From positions 1-61,937 of the forward strand of contig CAKRTS010000021.1 in NCBI GenBank assembly GCA_934402315.1: a stretch of DNA of 61,937 nt. Direction: 5' to 3'. Of the stretch, positions 42,112 through 50,704 are shown one piece after another. Each line of letters begins with the position of its first letter. The stretch's first letter is position 1. The position numbers and the translations under genes were made by a program. The notes under the pieces are model-generated. The model saw only the letters and a program-made list of their open reading frames with translations, had not been told where the DNA came from and made no database searches. Origin of the DNA: an uncultured Acetatifactor sp. (GTDB lineage: Bacteria; Bacillota; Clostridia; Lachnospirales; Lachnospiraceae).

Positions 42112-43481
42112 CGGAAGCCCTCCTCATTCTTGTAGGAGCCGCTATGGCGGAAGGTCAGCAGCGAGACGATGCTCAGCGTGATAAATGTCATGATACCCAC
42201 GACAGCGCCGACATCGTAAAACTGGTTATCGATCGTCAGCTTATACAGCCATGTGACCAGCAGATCCGTCTTTCCCGCTGTGGATTCCACCGGGCGCGGC
42301 GCACCGCAGGAGGTCAGGAAAATAACATTAAAGTTGTTGACGTTGCCCGTAAAGGTTGTGATCAGATACGGTGTCGTCACGAACAACATGTACGGCAGCG
42401 TGATCTTACGGAAGGTCATGACCGGCCCCGCTCCGTCCACTCTCGCGGAATCATACAGCTCCTGCGGAATGTTCTGCAGAATGCCGGTAATCTGCAAGAG
42501 GGCGTACGGAACGCCGACCCATATGTTGATCAGAACAACCGTCACACGCGCCCACATAGTATTTGTAAAGAAGGGCAGAGATTCCTTCGCGCCGAGAAGC
42601 CCCATGTTACGCAGCAGTACATTGACTGCACCCTCCGGCTGAAGCATCTGCCTGATAATCAGCAGGGTGACGAAATGCGGCACCGCAACTGTCAGTACAA
42701 AGCAAAACCTCCAGAACTTTTTCCCTCTGATTTCTTTCCAGTTGATGAACAGGGACAGAAGCATTCCGAATATGTAATTGGAAAAGGTTGCGAGAACCGC
42801 CCACACAAGCGTCCATCCCAGAACAGGCCAGAAGGTCTTTCCAAGACTGCCGCCCATGCTCAGCATACGCTTAAAGTTTTTCAGCCCGACCCAGTCAAAG
42901 AGCACGAGCTTGTTATCCGTGACGCTGTAATTGGTAAATGCCATACTCATCATAAAGATCAGCGGCAGCACGGTAAATGCCAGCACACCGGCAATCGGGA
43001 ACGACAGCAGCGTTTTGTGCAGATTGTTGTTGAAAAGCTCCTTAACTTCCTCGCGGAAGGATGGAACCGGCTTTCCTTCCTTATACAGCGTTTCCGCACG
43101 GTATGCGCTCTTCATCGAACAGCACATAATCACTATGCCAAAAACCAATACAGCAACCGTGATGATTCCGTAGAGAAGAATAACCAGCGATCTGTCTCCG
43201 TCCATATACTCATACAGGCTTTTCGCTTCGTTCCAGACCTTCTGCTGCGCCACATCCCCGAGCGTAACCAGCTTTTCCAAGTTATACAGACCGTTCCTTA
43301 TCATATACAGGACAACAAATACCTCTGCCGCCAGATAAAGGATTCCCTTTATCAGCTGTCCCCGGACGGCGCTGCCCAGTCCGCAGATAACTGCGGACAG
43401 GTAGACCAGCGGAGAACCGCTTTTCAGCGCCTGTACAAGCCCATATTTATTTTGTGCTTTTGTGTTCTTTGCTTTTCCCAT
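42108..43481 (-). CDS. Sugar ABC transporter permease (MalF-like)
   Basis: A 457-residue permease, longer than the usual 300 because of an N-terminal extension with two extra membrane segments and a DUF-like region (KSGSPLVYLSAVICGLGSAVRGQLIKGILYL broken by Gly/Arg turns), as in MalF/MdxF of maltodextrin importers. The EAA loop is YDSARVDGAGPVMTFRKITLP. The start at 43481 has AAGAGG 9 nt upstream. It pairs with the MalG-like permease and the lipoprotein receptor on either side. Confidence 0.9.
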   Translation of the reverse strand: MGKAKNTKAQNKYGLVQALKSGSPLVYLSAVICGLGSAVRGQLIKGILYLAAEVFVVLYMIRNGLYNLEKLVTLGDVAQQKVWNEAKSLYEYMDGDRSLVILLYGIITVAVLVFGIVIMCCSMKSAYRAETLYKEGKPVPSFREEVKELFNNNLHKTLLSFPIAGVLAFTVLPLIFMMSMAFTNYSVTDNKLVLFDWVGLKNFKRMLSMGGSLGKTFWPVLGWTLVWAVLATFSNYIFGMLLSLFINWKEIRGKKFWRFCFVLTVAVPHFVTLLIIRQMLQPEGAVNVLLRNMGLLGAKESLPFFTNTMWARVTVVLINIWVGVPYALLQITGILQNIPQELYDSARVDGAGPVMTFRKITLPYMLFVTTPYLITTFTGNVNNFNVIFLTSCGAPRPVESTAGKTDLLVTWLYKLTIDNQFYDVGAVVGIMTFITLSIVSLLTFRHSGSYKNEEGFR

Positions 43482-43512
43482 AGACATCAGCCTCTTATCG
43501 ATTATTCCCCAT

Positions 43513-44841
43513 TTATTCAACACCGGAACTATTTGCGGACATATTGAAAGCAGCCGTCTTCTCTGCCGCATTCGCATGTGTCACGACGCCGTCCCTGATC
43601 TCTGTGCCGAAGCTCTCAGCTGGCGTCCAATAGTAAGACATTTCCATGAATGCTGCCCTCGGCACTGCAACCTCGCTGACCGTCTCCGAATCCACCCTGC
43701 AGATCATAGAATCGGACAGCTCTGCCGTGAGCTTTGTATTACAAGGCACATATCCTCTCAGCTCGTAATGTGCCTTCTGTGCATCATGGCTTCCCAGATA
43801 CAGCGCAAGGTTCAGTGCGACCTCAGGGTACTTTGTCGTTGACTTTACGCCAACCGCCTTTGCGGAGGTGAACGGACGAAGCTGTGTATCCTTGCCGTTT
43901 AAACTAATGCTGGGAACAATCGCAACCCCATAGTTGTCTCCCAGAATCTCCTCTGTCTGCGCTGCCTGCCAGCTGCCGCAGAAATAAGCGTTCACAGAGC
44001 CCTCTCTCATCATTGCAATAGCATCTGCGGGCTCCGCATTCACAAAGTTCTCATTTGCAACAAGGTCAACAAGATAGTCCGTCACAGCCACTGCGTTGTC
44101 GCCATCCAGCTTAATTCCTGCCTCTCTGCTGAAATTGCCGTTCTCATCCGTGAAGAAGGTACAGCCATTCGCAAGATAGAAGCATGCCAGATAATAACCA
44201 TTCGTGATCGGGCAGGCAACCTTACCCTTTTCCAGCATCTTCTCCATGGACTTCACATCCTCGTCCGTGAAGACGCTCTTGTCATAATACATAAAATAAG
44301 TATCCGTTGTAATCGGAACTCCGTATACGCCGCCGTCATAGGTAAGGCAGTCCACCAGAGACTCCGGCGAATTTGCCTTCACCTCCTCCAGATACTTGCC
44401 GCCCAGCTCTGTCAGGCAGTTCTCAGAGCAGAGGTTTTCGATACCGGTCGAACCGTAGATGAACACGTCCGCCGCAGCCTCCATGTCCTTCGGAACCTCC
44501 TTCTTCGCACTGGACTCGGTACATACTCCGTACTCGAAGGTGATGTTCCACTCAGGGTGAAGCTCATTGAACTGGTCGCACATTTTCACCAGCCATGCCC
44601 CGACCTCTGGATCCTGATCCTCCGAAGGGCTCCACACCGTCAGGCTGACATCGACCGGCTCCACCGTCTCTTCCTTTGAGCTTTCAGACTGTTCATTCTG
44701 TGCCGTTGAAACCGTGCCCACACTCTCATTTACATTGTCATTCGCAGCGCCAGTGGATGCTCCGCTTCCGCTGTTTCCGCAGCCTGCCATACCAAGCACC
44801 ATTGCAGCCGCCATTGTAACTGCCAATACTTTCCTCTTCAT
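43513..44841 (-). CDS. Sugar-binding lipoprotein of the ABC importer (MalE-like)
   Basis: A 442-residue extracytoplasmic receptor. Signal peptide MKRKVLAVTMAAAMVLGMAGC has lipobox GMAGC, followed by a Gly/Ser linker and then the family-1 solute-binding fold (VSLTVWSPSEDQDPEVGAW, AADVFIYGSTGIE, AFCG-type FCGSWQAAQ). It delivers an oligosaccharide, probably maltodextrin, to the two permeases. The start at 44841 has AAGGAGAAGG upstream. The operon is controlled from 44939-44967. Confidence 0.9.
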   Translation of the reverse strand: MKRKVLAVTMAAAMVLGMAGCGNSGSGASTGAANDNVNESVGTVSTAQNEQSESSKEETVEPVDVSLTVWSPSEDQDPEVGAWLVKMCDQFNELHPEWNITFEYGVCTESSAKKEVPKDMEAAADVFIYGSTGIENLCSENCLTELGGKYLEEVKANSPESLVDCLTYDGGVYGVPITTDTYFMYYDKSVFTDEDVKSMEKMLEKGKVACPITNGYYLACFYLANGCTFFTDENGNFSREAGIKLDGDNAVAVTDYLVDLVANENFVNAEPADAIAMMREGSVNAYFCGSWQAAQTEEILGDNYGVAIVPSISLNGKDTQLRPFTSAKAVGVKSTTKYPEVALNLALYLGSHDAQKAHYELRGYVPCNTKLTAELSDSMICRVDSETVSEVAVPRAAFMEMSYYWTPAESFGTEIRDGVVTHANAAEKTAAFNMSANSSGVE

Positions 44842-44900
44842 AATTCCTTCTCCTTTTGAAAATCGTATCATTTCCGTTTTCGTGTTATCGGCGTGCACTC

Positions 44901-44924
44901 CGAAACACACAAGATGCTGTTTCG
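44901..44924. promoter_or_regulatory. Candidate LacI-family operator, sugar operon side
   Basis: CGAAAC (44901-44906) and GTTTCG (44919-44924) are inverted half-sites 12 nt apart, placed just downstream of the importer promoter start. The same half-sites form the operator at 45039-45052. Confidence 0.45.
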
Positions 44925-44938
44925 CTCTTGTTGAGCAA

Positions 44939-44967
44939 ATATTATCATTGTTTCCCTGACATGTCAA
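44939..44967 (-). promoter_or_regulatory. Promoter of the sugar ABC operon
   Basis: Minus strand TTGACA (44962-44967), 17 nt, TAATAT (44939-44944), predicted start near 44932. Confidence 0.82.
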
Positions 44968-45003
44968 CATATATTTGGACTTTTCAACAAAAATTTTTTT
45001 GTA

Positions 45004-45032
45004 TTGCATTATTGTTTGTGCAATGTTATTAT
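45004..45032 (+). promoter_or_regulatory. Promoter of the PHP/LacI operon
   Basis: TTGCAT (45004-45009), 17 nt, TATTAT (45027-45032), predicted start near 45039, which is the first base of the palindromic operator. Confidence 0.75.
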
Positions 45033-45038
45033 ATTGTA

Positions 45039-45052
45039 CGAAACATGTTTCG
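45039..45052. promoter_or_regulatory. LacI-family operator CGAAACATGTTTCG
   Basis: A perfect 14-bp palindrome at the predicted transcript start of the PHP/LacI operon. A further GTGTTTCGGAAC half-site follows at 45058-45069. The regulator gene at 45928 is in this operon, so autorepression is likely. Confidence 0.68.
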
Positions 45053-45124
45053 GTAAGTGTTTCGGAACATTGCTAATAAAAGAATATGAATATAGTTTCA
45101 TGTTTCAAGAAACGGAGAAAACAT

Positions 45125-45904
45125 ATGAGAACAAATTATCACACGCATACGCAGCGCTGCCTGCACGCTCAGGGCACTGAGGAGGATTATATCCGCGCCG
45201 CCGTCACCGGGGGCTTGAGTGTGCTCGGCTTTTCCGATCACGCTCCCTTCCCCGATCACGACTTCGGTCTGAGAATGCCTTATTCGGAACTGGAGGAATA
45301 TCTGCGCTCGATCGACACATTGACTGCCAGATACTCTGCTGATATAATTCTGTACAAAGGTCTGGAAATCGAATATTTACCTGAATACTGCGATTATTAC
45401 GAACAGCTTCTGACAGAAAAAGGGCTGGACTATCTCCTGCTCGGCGAGCATTTTTACCACGAGCGGCCGGGCGGCATACGCAACATCACGCAGGCAACAG
45501 ACACTCTCACCTATATCGATTATGCCTGTGCCGTCGCCGATGCCATGAAAACCGGATTTTTTAAAGCAGTCGCCCATCCCGACATCTTTGCCATGAACAA
45601 ATTTGCGTGGGATGCCAACTGTATCAGAGCCACGGAGATCATCATTGATGCCGCCCTGATGACCGGCACCATGCTGGAATTTAATGCCAACGGCTTCCGG
45701 CGTGGCATCCACTCCTATCCGGACGGCGATCGCTATATGTACCCGCACAGGGCATTCTGGACAAAGGTTGCCGAAACGGACATCCGCGTCATTGTCGGCT
45801 CGGACTGCCATAATCCTTCCCAGGTATGGGATGATGCCACGGACAATGCCTATGCCTGTCTGAAGGAATACGGAATCACACCGCTTGAAAAAATAATTTT
45901 ATAA
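45125..45904 (+). CDS. PHP-domain histidinol-phosphatase-like phosphoesterase
   Basis: A 259-residue PHP protein: YHTHTQRCLHAQG, GFSDHAPF, GLEIEYLPEY, LLGEHF, VAHPDIF and VGSDCHNPS supply the metal ligands in HisJ/HisK order. The family removes phosphate from histidinol phosphate, but many Lachnospiraceae have several paralogues, and this one shares an operon with a LacI regulator next to a sugar importer, so a sugar-phosphate substrate is possible. The start at 45125 has CGGAG 8 nt upstream. Confidence 0.85.
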   Translation: MRTNYHTHTQRCLHAQGTEEDYIRAAVTGGLSVLGFSDHAPFPDHDFGLRMPYSELEEYLRSIDTLTARYSADIILYKGLEIEYLPEYCDYYEQLLTEKGLDYLLLGEHFYHERPGGIRNITQATDTLTYIDYACAVADAMKTGFFKAVAHPDIFAMNKFAWDANCIRATEIIIDAALMTGTMLEFNANGFRRGIHSYPDGDRYMYPHRAFWTKVAETDIRVIVGSDCHNPSQVWDDATDNAYACLKEYGITPLEKIIL

Positions 45905-45927
45905 ATACAGAAAATGCGAGGGAACCC

Positions 45928-46938
45928 ATGAATATCAGAGATATTGCAAGAATAGCAAACGTCACTCCCGGTACTGTCTCCAAGGTGTTGAACAACTATC
46001 CCGACATCAGCGACGCGACGAGGCAGCATGTGCTGCATATTATAGAAGAATATCAGTACTCCCCTCACCAGAATGCAAAGTCAAAGGCTGCCAGCGCTCC
46101 TTCGCAGATCGGACTTGTCGTAGAGGGTGTGTACAATTCCTTATACAGCTCCCTGCAGGAAGAACTGTCCCGCAGACTGCATAATGCCGACTATACGATC
46201 ATGTTTTTTAATGATAACTATTTCGTTCAGGACAAGCACGAAAAGTTTCAGGAGCTTCTCTCCTATATAGACAGGCACAACCTTTGCGGTCTGATCTATA
46301 TCGGCGGGAACTTTGAGCCGATCGAGCAGAAGCTGTTCGACACGCTTTCCTGCCCTACCATATTTGTCAATACGGTGCTGCCCGCCCAGATTGAGCAGAC
46401 TACCTATTCCAGCATACAGGTCAATCACTTCGAGACCGCCTATGCCCAGATGAATTATCTGATCTCAAAGGGGCACACGCACATTGCAACCATGATTTCC
46501 TCCGCCGCAGACAACAGCGTGTACGGACTGCGTGCCAGAGGATACCGGGCGGCGCTGTGTGAACAGGGTCTGAATGAGAATCTCTCCTTCTTCCTCGAGA
46601 CGGACTATATCTTTCCGAGGGCTTACGAGGCGCTGAAAAAGCATCTCGCAATACACCCGGAGACTACGGCGGTCTGCTGTGTAGCGGACATCATTGCACC
46701 TGCGGCAATCCGTGCTATCCACGATGCCGGAAAGATTCCCGGCAAGGATATTGAGATCATCGGCTGCGACGGCATAGAGATTATGAGCTATTGTGTGCCA
46801 AGCATCACCACCTTTGCCCAGCCGATGTCGGAGCTGATCAACTATGTCTATGACCTGCTTCTCGGTCTGATCAGCGGTGACCGCCAGCATCAGCACATCA
46901 CCTTCCAGACGCAGCTGATCAAGAACGAGTCCTGCTGA
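45928..46938 (+). CDS. LacI-family transcriptional repressor
   Basis: A 336-residue repressor. The helix-turn-helix is MNIRDIARIANVTPGTVSKV with hinge YSPHQNAKSKAA, then a periplasmic-binding-type sensor domain (IGLVVEGVYNSLYSSL, MISSAADNSVYGLRARGY). It lies 23 nt after the PHP gene. Matching CGAAAC/GTTTCG palindromes occur at the starts of this operon and the divergent importer operon, so it probably controls both in response to the imported sugar. It overlaps the convergent fur-type gene by 20 nt. Confidence 0.93.
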   Translation: MNIRDIARIANVTPGTVSKVLNNYPDISDATRQHVLHIIEEYQYSPHQNAKSKAASAPSQIGLVVEGVYNSLYSSLQEELSRRLHNADYTIMFFNDNYFVQDKHEKFQELLSYIDRHNLCGLIYIGGNFEPIEQKLFDTLSCPTIFVNTVLPAQIEQTTYSSIQVNHFETAYAQMNYLISKGHTHIATMISSAADNSVYGLRARGYRAALCEQGLNENLSFFLETDYIFPRAYEALKKHLAIHPETTAVCCVADIIAPAAIRAIHDAGKIPGKDIEIIGCDGIEIMSYCVPSITTFAQPMSELINYVYDLLLGLISGDRQHQHITFQTQLIKNESC

Positions 46939-47416
46939 CCTGCTCCTTTTTCTGCCTTGCGCGCTGACAGTCCGCACAATAACCGTATAGCTCCAGCTTA
47001 TGACCGGTGATCGTAAAGTCACCGGTTTCTTTTCCCACATGAATATGCGTGAACGGACAGCTTTGCAGCGGGATTCTCTTATGGCAGTCGAGGCAGACCG
47101 CGTAATGCGTGTGTCCGCCTCTGTTCAACGCGTAGACCGCCGTATCGTCTCCCATCCAGACGGTCTTCTCCACAAGTCCCCGCTCCTCAAATGCAGAAAG
47201 AATACGGTAAATAGTCGAAGGCGCATACTCTTCACCCTGCATATCCCGGCACGCAAGCTGATAAATCCGCGCCGCGCTGACCGGCTCCGCCGCACTCCAC
47301 AATATCTTATATACACTTTTACGCTGCTTTGTCCACTTTATCCCCTGCGGATACTCCAGCTCACCGAGACCGGTATATGCCGCCCCGCGGGCAGACAGCT
47401 TTGCGAGCTTATCCAT
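46919..47416 (-). CDS. Fur-family metal-responsive regulator
   Basis: A 165-residue Fur/Zur/PerR-type regulator. The winged helix is WTKQRKSVYKILWSAAEPVSAARIYQL with YAPSTIYRILSAFEERGLVEK, and the dimer domain carries two CxxC pairs (CLDCHKR and CADCQ) that bind structural zinc, plus HTHYAVC for the regulatory metal. Which metal it senses is not decidable; the next gene in the operon, a metal permease with a His-rich loop, favours zinc or a related ion. The N terminus is about 25 residues longer than most Fur proteins. Confidence 0.9.
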   Translation of the reverse strand: MDKLAKLSARGAAYTGLGELEYPQGIKWTKQRKSVYKILWSAAEPVSAARIYQLACRDMQGEEYAPSTIYRILSAFEERGLVEKTVWMGDDTAVYALNRGGHTHYAVCLDCHKRIPLQSCPFTHIHVGKETGDFTITGHKLELYGYCADCQRARQKKEQVSRTRS

Positions 47417-47445
47417 CTACATGCCTCCGTGTTTTTCAGAAAAAC

Positions 47446-48285
47446 TCAAAAAAGAAATTCCATCACAATACCTGCCACAACACCAATCACATATAAAAGT
47501 CCCAGAATCTTCAGATTCTCTTTTCTGTCATGGTTGACGCGGAACAATACCAGCAGACCGACACCGCTTCCCGTAAGCAGTCCCGCAAATGCCGCCCCGA
47601 TACCGATAATTTTCTCCAGATAAAGCTGGGTGATGACCACAGAGCCGGCACAGTTCGGAATCAGGCCCACAAGTCCCGCCAGAAGAGGGCCGAGAAACCG
47701 CCTGTTCTGGATGAGCCCCGCAAGCGCATCCTCACCGACAAAGAACAGAATGAGATTCAGCGCAAAGGTAATCACCAGAATAAACAGGGAAATCTGCAGG
47801 GTATGCGAGAGCGCCGAGCGGACAATTCCTTTCTCACAGTGACAGTGCTCCTGCTCACACATATCGTGTATATGCTCGTGATCATTCTCATTTTTGCCGC
47901 GCATCAATAAGTCAATCACCAGACCCGCAGCAATACCGATTGCCGCCTTGCCGAGCAATATTTTCAGAATCGTCCCTATCGGTGCCTGCTCCGAGATCAG
48001 GATCGGCAGCATCTCGTCCGATGTGGAAAGGTATATCGCCATGAGCGTGCCGAGAGTAATGACTCTCCCGGCATAGAGGTTCGATGCCGCCGCCGAAAAT
48101 CCGCACTGCGGAACAATTCCCAGAATGCCTCCGATCACCGGGCCGAATTTTCCCGCCTTCTTCACCAGCGCCGCTGTTTTGTCACCTGTCTTATGCTCCA
48201 GATACTCCATCACAATATAAGTCAAAAACAGAAACGGCAGCAATTTGACAACGTCCAATAATGTATCCAGTATTACGTCTACCAT
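47446..48285 (-). CDS. Putative heavy-metal permease (ArsP_2-like)
   Basis: A 279-residue membrane protein in two halves of four or five segments. The repeated GILGIVPQCGFSAAASNLYAGR and GLVGLIPNCAGSVVITQLYLE place a proline-cysteine pair in each half, the pattern of ArsP_2-like exporters, sometimes annotated as manganese or arsenic efflux. The loop HEHIHDMCEQEHCHCEK between the halves is rich in His and Cys and should bind metal. It is followed 29 nt later by the Fur-family gene and has its own promoter with a dyad operator. Confidence 0.82.
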   Translation of the reverse strand: MVDVILDTLLDVVKLLPFLFLTYIVMEYLEHKTGDKTAALVKKAGKFGPVIGGILGIVPQCGFSAAASNLYAGRVITLGTLMAIYLSTSDEMLPILISEQAPIGTILKILLGKAAIGIAAGLVIDLLMRGKNENDHEHIHDMCEQEHCHCEKGIVRSALSHTLQISLFILVITFALNLILFFVGEDALAGLIQNRRFLGPLLAGLVGLIPNCAGSVVITQLYLEKIIGIGAAFAGLLTGSGVGLLVLFRVNHDRKENLKILGLLYVIGVVAGIVMEFLF

Positions 48286-48307
48286 ATTTCCTCCCTGACA
48301 ACACTAA

Positions 48308-48360
48308 AATATAAGAGTCTAGTTGCAAATGAGTTGCATCTGCATCTGGACTCTTATATT
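48308..48360 (-). promoter_or_regulatory. Dyad operator in the permease leader
   Basis: Outer arms AATATAAGAGTC (48308-48319) and GACTCTTATATT (48349-48360) are perfect complements. Between them the minus strand reads ATGCAACTCATTTGCAAC, an inverted TGCAA/TTGCA dyad of Fur-box size, starting just after the predicted transcript start. A nearby Fur-family gene is the likely binder. The outer arms could also fold in the RNA. Confidence 0.6.
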
Positions 48361-48384
48361 ACTGACTGAGAGGCTGCTTGTCAA
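48356..48384 (-). promoter_or_regulatory. Promoter of the metal permease/Fur operon
   Basis: Minus strand TTGACA (48379-48384), 17 nt, TAATAT (48356-48361). Confidence 0.82.
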
Positions 48385-48436
48385 GTAAATTTTGTTCTTT
48401 TTACAACAGTTGCGTCTAACGAGGCGCGCCTCCACA

Positions 48437-49369
48437 TTATTTGCCGGAAATCTCCTGCACGACTGCCCTCAGACTGCTGATAATATCCACCGTGTTCTGG
48501 CTGATGACATTCTCCGGTATTTGCAATGCCGTTCCGTCCTTTTCCATCCTGACCGTTGCGGAAACTGTATCAAAAATGCGCAATCTGTCACCATTGAAAC
48601 TGACGCCCAGCAGAGAGAGCTTATCAGCATATTTTTCCAGCAGTTCCGCCGGCTTCTCCAGACCGAGCTTCGCTTCCACCGCAGAATCTGTCTCATTTAA
48701 CCGCAGCACAAGGTCAAGTCCCGAGAGCTTCATATAAAATCTGTCCGTCTCCGCTGCACTTTCTCTCTGCATGACAGCCAAGGCCGCAAAACACATTTTC
48801 AGGGACGGCTTTGTATCTCTGAACGGCAGCTTGAAATCCCTGACAGTGCCCAGATCCACCTCCAGCATCTGTTCCACCTGTTCCAGCGTCACATATTCAT
48901 GATCGCTCCAAACCGGAACCAGATAGGCAAGAAGCGGATTCTGCCCACAGTAGTTCTCCCGCACCGCATTATACAGGATTGCACCGTTTATGACATCCGT
49001 GTCATCGCTCAGATAAAGCTCGATCAGCGGAGACTTCTGCCCATCGGGATAAACATACGCATGGATGACGTCACCGTCCACACTGCCCTCTATTCTCAGC
49101 CGGTACATCGCATCCCTGTCCGAACCCGTTATCGACGCAAGCCCATCCAGCAGCTTTACCTGCTTCTCCTCCAGCTCGTCCCGGTTAATTTCCACCTCCA
49201 CGGAATATTCCATGTGATCCAGCGTCAGATTCCTTTCCAGAAATGCCGCTGCCCGACAGACCGGATAAAACCGGATCGCCAATACGACGAACAATATAAT
49301 AAGTACCACCAGAATCCCCAGCAGTACCTTAATGCCTGTATGCTTCTTTTTCTTAGCTGTTTCTTCCAT
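48437..49369 (-). CDS. Membrane-anchored protein of unknown function
   Basis: A 310-residue protein with a lysine-rich start (MEETAKKKKH), one membrane helix (VLLGILVVLIILFVVLAIRF) and an outside domain of about 270 residues. The domain looks beta-rich with repeated acidic and hydrophobic alternation (MYRLRIEGSVDGDVIHAYVY), similar in feel to lipoprotein-like or LppX/DUF-type domains, but I recognise no family. GGGAGGCG precedes the start. It is 29 nt from the GNAT gene and could be co-transcribed. Confidence 0.6.
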   Translation of the reverse strand: MEETAKKKKHTGIKVLLGILVVLIILFVVLAIRFYPVCRAAAFLERNLTLDHMEYSVEVEINRDELEEKQVKLLDGLASITGSDRDAMYRLRIEGSVDGDVIHAYVYPDGQKSPLIELYLSDDTDVINGAILYNAVRENYCGQNPLLAYLVPVWSDHEYVTLEQVEQMLEVDLGTVRDFKLPFRDTKPSLKMCFAALAVMQRESAAETDRFYMKLSGLDLVLRLNETDSAVEAKLGLEKPAELLEKYADKLSLLGVSFNGDRLRIFDTVSATVRMEKDGTALQIPENVISQNTVDIISSLRAVVQEISGK

Positions 49370-49398
49370 GTCCGCCTCCCATGATTTGCTGCTTCTGC

Positions 49399-49932
49399 TT
49401 AGTCTTCAACGTCCCCCTGCAAAGCTGCATAGACATAGCTGTCCTTCCAGATCGGATTTCCCTGCTCATCCTTCCAGAAGTAGACATTCTGTCTCAGATG
49501 CGCCTCGCGCTTGAAGCCCAGCCTCTCCAGCAGCTTCCACGACCCGGCATTCTGCGGGTCGCACTCCGCATAGATTCTGTGCGCCCCGTCCGCAAATGCC
49601 TGCCCTATGACCGCCTTGCACGCTTCGCGCGCGTAGCCCTTTCCCCAAAAGCTCCGATTGAACACATAGCCAAGCTCAAATGAGTCAAAGTCTCTCTTTC
49701 CGAAATAGACATTCCCGATCAGCTTATGGTTTTCCTTAAGCTCAACCGCAATCATCTCATCAGTAGAGACCCTCCACGCAAGATTGTCCTTCGTCCCCTC
49801 TAGGCTCATCGGCCTGTAAGGCTCGTGCCGGACAACCTCCTCGTCGGACAGGTATTCGTACAGATCCTGCAGGTCACTGTCCTGAAATCTTCTCAATATC
49901 AGTCTTTCTGTTTCCATGATGGTTTCGTTCAT
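49399..49932 (-). CDS. GNAT-family N-acetyltransferase (RimJ/RimL-like)
   Basis: A 177-residue acetyltransferase. METERLILRRFQDSDLQDL is the RimJ/RimL-type start, the acetyl-CoA loop is RSFWGKGYAREACKAV, and AECDPQNAGSWKLLERLGFKREA completes the fold. It transfers acetyl groups to protein N termini or small amines; the substrate is not known. The ribosome site is AAGGAG. It is the last chromosomal gene before the integrated element. Confidence 0.9.
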   Translation of the reverse strand: MNETIMETERLILRRFQDSDLQDLYEYLSDEEVVRHEPYRPMSLEGTKDNLAWRVSTDEMIAVELKENHKLIGNVYFGKRDFDSFELGYVFNRSFWGKGYAREACKAVIGQAFADGAHRIYAECDPQNAGSWKLLERLGFKREAHLRQNVYFWKDEQGNPIWKDSYVYAALQGDVED

Positions 49933-50033
49933 ATAGCAAATTCTCCTTCTGTTATATTCTGGCGATCTGATCTATTGCAGTCATAATTACACTTTTGCGG
50001 GAAAAGGCAGACGGAGTGATAACATGTAGCAAA

Positions 50034-50073
50034 AAATCCGCCAACCCTCAATACTTCGAGGTTTAACGGATTT
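50034..50073 (-). terminator. tRNA-Pro terminator, original copy
   Basis: Minus strand AAATCCG pairs with CGGATTT, with an inner AACCTC/GAGGGTT stem, followed by TTTTTTG. A diverged counterpart lies at 56986-57025 on the element side. Confidence 0.7.
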
Positions 50074-50126
50074 CCATAGATAGTCGGCGCGACAAGATTT
50101 GAACTTGCGACCTCTGCGTCCCGAAC
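50056..50126. repeat. attL: 71-bp direct repeat with tRNA-Pro 3' fragment
   Basis: Identical to 57008-57078. The last 39 bp (50088-50126 on the minus strand) are the 3' part of tRNA-Pro up to the anticodon loop; the sequence beyond 50126 no longer continues the tRNA. This is the displaced end of the target gene. Confidence 0.93.
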
Positions 50127-50254
50127 TATCACGAATGATGTTTCTCTATGTTTCTGCTTGTAACCCGAATGCACTAAAAGTCCAGTAAAATCAAGGGTTC
50201 CGCGGCATAAGGGTCGCAATCGGTTGAAACTGCGAAATTCTTTTCGGATTCGCA

Positions 50255-50277
50255 TTTTAGGTAACGTTTAGGTAACG
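50255..50277 (+). repeat. Integrase arm-type repeats, left
   Basis: TTTAGGTAACG occurs twice in tandem (ending at 50266 and 50277), about 130 bp inside attL. The same tandem pair lies inside attR at 56920-56942. Confidence 0.6.
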
Positions 50278-50300
50278 CAAGGGCAGATATAAGCTATCAT

Positions 50301-50699
50301 TTACAACAGAAAAAGGCTTCCGTTCGCATAACGTATAGCATAACTTCCAAACAGGAAAACAATGTTCAGCACGCTTACGGCAATACACGCTATGTACCAC
50401 TGCTTCTTCCAACAGAATCCGTAAGCCGGAAGCCACAAAATCAGTGCGTACACATATGGGTTGTACCTCCACGCGCCTATGAAGTCCAACTTAAACAGAC
50501 ATTGCACCGCCCTCGTCCCACCGCACATAGGACAGGGGATTCCATACTTTTCCTTAAACGCGCACGGCGCGTTGTTCCCTAGTACGAAGTACGCGAGTAA
50601 TGCCAGAACTACTAGGACACTCCCATATGTTCCCCATTTAACCAAACGTTTGAAACCGCGAAGCGGTTTCATTATATGCCCTTCATGTTCACTATTCAT
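50301..50699 (-). CDS. DUF2752 membrane protein carried by the element
   Basis: A 132-residue protein with three hydrophobic segments and the DUF2752 signature GIPCPMCGGTRAV. It overlaps no essential element gene and sits at the left end, so it is cargo. The start may also be ATG 50672, which has GAAGGG just upstream. The chromosome has its own DUF2752 gene at 31535; the two are only related within the family. Confidence 0.75.
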   Translation of the reverse strand: MNSEHEGHIMKPLRGFKRLVKWGTYGSVLVVLALLAYFVLGNNAPCAFKEKYGIPCPMCGGTRAVQCLFKLDFIGAWRYNPYVYALILWLPAYGFCWKKQWYIACIAVSVLNIVFLFGSYAIRYANGSLFLL

Positions 50700-50704
50700 C
50701 CTGC

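Noticed and set aside
42144..43547. 467-codon plus-strand ORF opposite the MalF-like gene
   Set aside because: Composition (His, Gln and Arg excess) is that of an antisense frame; the permease motifs are on the minus strand.
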